NCBI GenBank assembly: GCA_964570005.1 | Contig: CAZMWE010000005.1 | Location: 1-50,578, forward strand | Origin: JAJZCD01 sp964570005 | Lineage (GTDB): Bacteria; Patescibacteriota; Saccharimonadia; Saccharimonadales; UBA4665 | Direction: 5' to 3' | Length of the DNA stretch: 50,578 bases | In this document: positions 49,329 to 50,578 of the stretch, piece by piece | Position numbering within the stretch: position 1 is the first letter of the stretch | How the letters are laid out: the number at the start of each line of letters is the position of its first letter | Made by a program: the position numbers and the translations under genes | Notes under the pieces: model-generated | What the model was told of the DNA's origin: nothing | The model's input: only the letters and a program-made list of their open reading frames with translations | The model's database searches: none

Positions 49329-50578
49329 CTAGTACTGAGGAGCTGCAATCCAGTTAATTTTGGTAGTGTAGATACCAGCTGGGGTGGTCGCTGCGATGTC
49401 GGCCGCGTAGCGAACCTTGGCAGTCACACAGTCTACGACCGAGCTGCTTTCTGTCGCAACAGCGGCTGGAATCGTATCTGAGTTTACGTTGAAAGCAAAC
49501 TCTGTCGTAGGTGAAATTTCGACTCCACCTGTACCATCTGCATAGTTTGTCAACGGGACCAGAGGATAGAGCTGTGGGTCGTGGTAACTTGCATTGCTAG
49601 TGTTATCCGTATCCGTGGTTGCCAAGGACGTCTGTCCGTTGTCTGCACCATTCTCGTAGGTCGCTTCTTGGCCATAGTCCACAACATTTGCCGTGTCGTT
49701 GGTGCCAAGAGTACCGTTGCTGTTGTCAAGAGCAAGACCGAACTGTGCCGTACCGTGGTTCGGAGCCAATTTAGTACCAGAACCATTATTAATCGGGGCA
49801 ATCTGGTCGTTTTCTGTGTTAGACAGCGTATGACCAGAGTAGTACACAGTTGCACCAGCACTAGAGTTGGAACTTAGCCGCCAGAATGAATGCGTACTGA
49901 AGGTATGGTCGGTTTCTAGCGAGCTTTCTGCATTCTGGTTACCAAGCTGCAGCACATTTGCCGGATCGGTTGGTTGCATGCCTGTCAAGACATTATCGCA
50001 GGAACCATGTTTGTGCGTATTTCCTGCTCCGACGGACGCGAGGCCCTCTGCTTTTTCATATGTACTTTGGACGCCACTGGAACCGTCAGCACTACTGAGC
50101 GTATCGGGGTCAACCGTGCCTACGGAGAATTCCATCGTTTCCAGAACCTTGGTGGTAATCTGGATGGACTGGTTCATCACGTTAGCCACCGTGACACCGC
50201 CGTCAACGACGTTGGTGTCGCTAGCAGGTTCGAGGTCTGCCGTCGTTATGGTCGAACCATCGTACTGAACGTTGTAAGTATTGATCTTGACAAAGAACGC
50301 ACCGGCACCGGGGTTGGTGATGTAGTTGCTTGTCCTACCGAAGAAGATGACCTGTATCGGCGTATCAAATGGAACGTTCAGAGCGCTGCTGTTGGCAAGT
50401 ATGATGTAGTTGTTCCTGTGTGTTGGACCAGCGCCGTTCTCGACGTTTGCAACGGACATTGTCCACCCGGTACTCTGTGTCCAGGTACCGGCATTGTCGT
50501 AGAACACAACGTAATTACCGGCAACCGAGTGGGCAGCGTATTGGCCGGTTGAGTCGCTCGGGTTGAGCGGGTTTGTCA
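49329..50578 (-). CDS. Secreted beta-rich surface protein C (5' end outside window)
   Basis: At least 415 residues; the frame stays open to the window edge and reads TNPLNPSDSTGQYAAHSVAG there, so the start and signal peptide lie beyond. It shares with proteins A and B a TNP block (also repeated as ITNPGAGAFFVKINT), VLETMEFSVGTVDPD, HGTAQFGLALD and a C-terminal TPAGIYTTKINWIAAPQY. Asn/Thr/Asp-rich with few cysteines. The strong terminator downstream suggests abundant expression. Probably a major surface component. Confidence 0.8.
   Translation of the reverse strand, partial: TNPLNPSDSTGQYAAHSVAGNYVVFYDNAGTWTQSTGWTMSVANVENGAGPTHRNNYIILANSSALNVPFDTPIQVIFFGRTSNYITNPGAGAFFVKINTYNVQYDGSTITTADLEPASDTNVVDGGVTVANVMNQSIQITTKVLETMEFSVGTVDPDTLSSADGSSGVQSTYEKAEGLASVGAGNTHKHGSCDNVLTGMQPTDPANVLQLGNQNAESSLETDHTFSTHSFWRLSSNSSAGATVYYSGHTLSNTENDQIAPINNGSGTKLAPNHGTAQFGLALDNSNGTLGTNDTANVVDYGQEATYENGADNGQTSLATTDTDNTSNASYHDPQLYPLVPLTNYADGTGGVEISPTTEFAFNVNSDTIPAAVATESSSVVDCVTAKVRYAADIAATTPAGIYTTKINWIAAPQY

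Noticed and set aside
1..50578. CRISPR arrays, insertion sequences, integrases or prophage genes
   Set aside because: No regularly spaced repeats, transposase or integrase motifs were seen; the baseplate-J-like domain is a single cellular membrane protein.

Overview
The window most resembles a chromosome segment of a Candidate Phyla Radiation bacterium, probably Saccharibacteria (TM7). This rests on gene content and style, not on a marker gene: streamlined core genes packed between lineage-specific orphans, many single-pass secreted or membrane-anchored proteins with LysM/CHAP, cohesin-like, PKD or TolB-like domains, a gene with a baseplate-J-like domain beside an FtsA-like gene, and an exonuclease I of the SbcB type. 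Base composition is moderate to slightly GC-rich and the standard code fits (TGA is used as a stop). No rRNA, IS element, prophage or CRISPR array is visible; there is one tRNA-Arg(CCG).

Layout. 1-4.4 kb: two distant paralogues of an unknown single-pass membrane protein flank a minus-strand set of small membrane proteins (HdeD-like, two DUF7144-like, one 2-TM potassium channel). 4.4-8.1 kb: a Nudix hydrolase, then a lipid kinase translationally coupled to a CDP-alcohol phosphatidyltransferase fused to an extracytoplasmic six-hairpin glycosidase-like domain. 8.3-13.3 kb: tRNA-Arg, an orphan, a second Nudix protein, a cohesin-like surface protein, a Pro/Ser/Thr-rich membrane protein, a spermidine-synthase-like protein and a YdjM-like membrane hydrolase. 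13.4-18.3 kb: uvrC, a block of small orphans, a MYG1-family protein coupled to the tRNA-modifying rhodanese TrhO. 18.3-22.2 kb: a leader region with a short ORF and hairpins, then two tandem ABC exporter half-transporters. 22.2-32.4 kb: ribosomal protein L25, DedA, uvrA, PGPGW membrane protein, exonuclease I, obgE, with orphans in between. 32.5-39.4 kb: LysM-CHAP hydrolase, a GNAT protein, then a cell-envelope/division series (FtsA-like, baseplate-J-like, ruvX, mltG). 39.4-41.8 kb: an orphan with a CRP-like operator, mnmA and a Phd/ParE toxin-antitoxin pair. 41.9 kb to the end: a surface-protein locus, all on the minus strand, with three paralogous secreted beta-rich proteins, two paralogous DUF916-like membrane-anchored proteins, a PKD protein and a TolB-like propeller.

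Two things stand out. First, about twenty genes have a -10 hexamer ending only 5-12 (usually 6-9) bases before the start codon and no Shine-Dalgarno site. This implies leaderless mRNAs; several of these promoters, and others in the window, carry an extended TGn-TATAAT element instead of a clear -35. Genes inside operons and a minority of others keep strong AGGAGG-type sites. Second, the 41.9-50.6 kb surface locus resembles, in its logic, the WxL/DUF916 surface loci of Firmicutes, but its secreted proteins carry a different conserved set of blocks. It is the best candidate here for an undescribed system, possibly a surface layer or host-attachment apparatus of an episymbiont. All functional calls are from reading motifs by eye; no database search was run.
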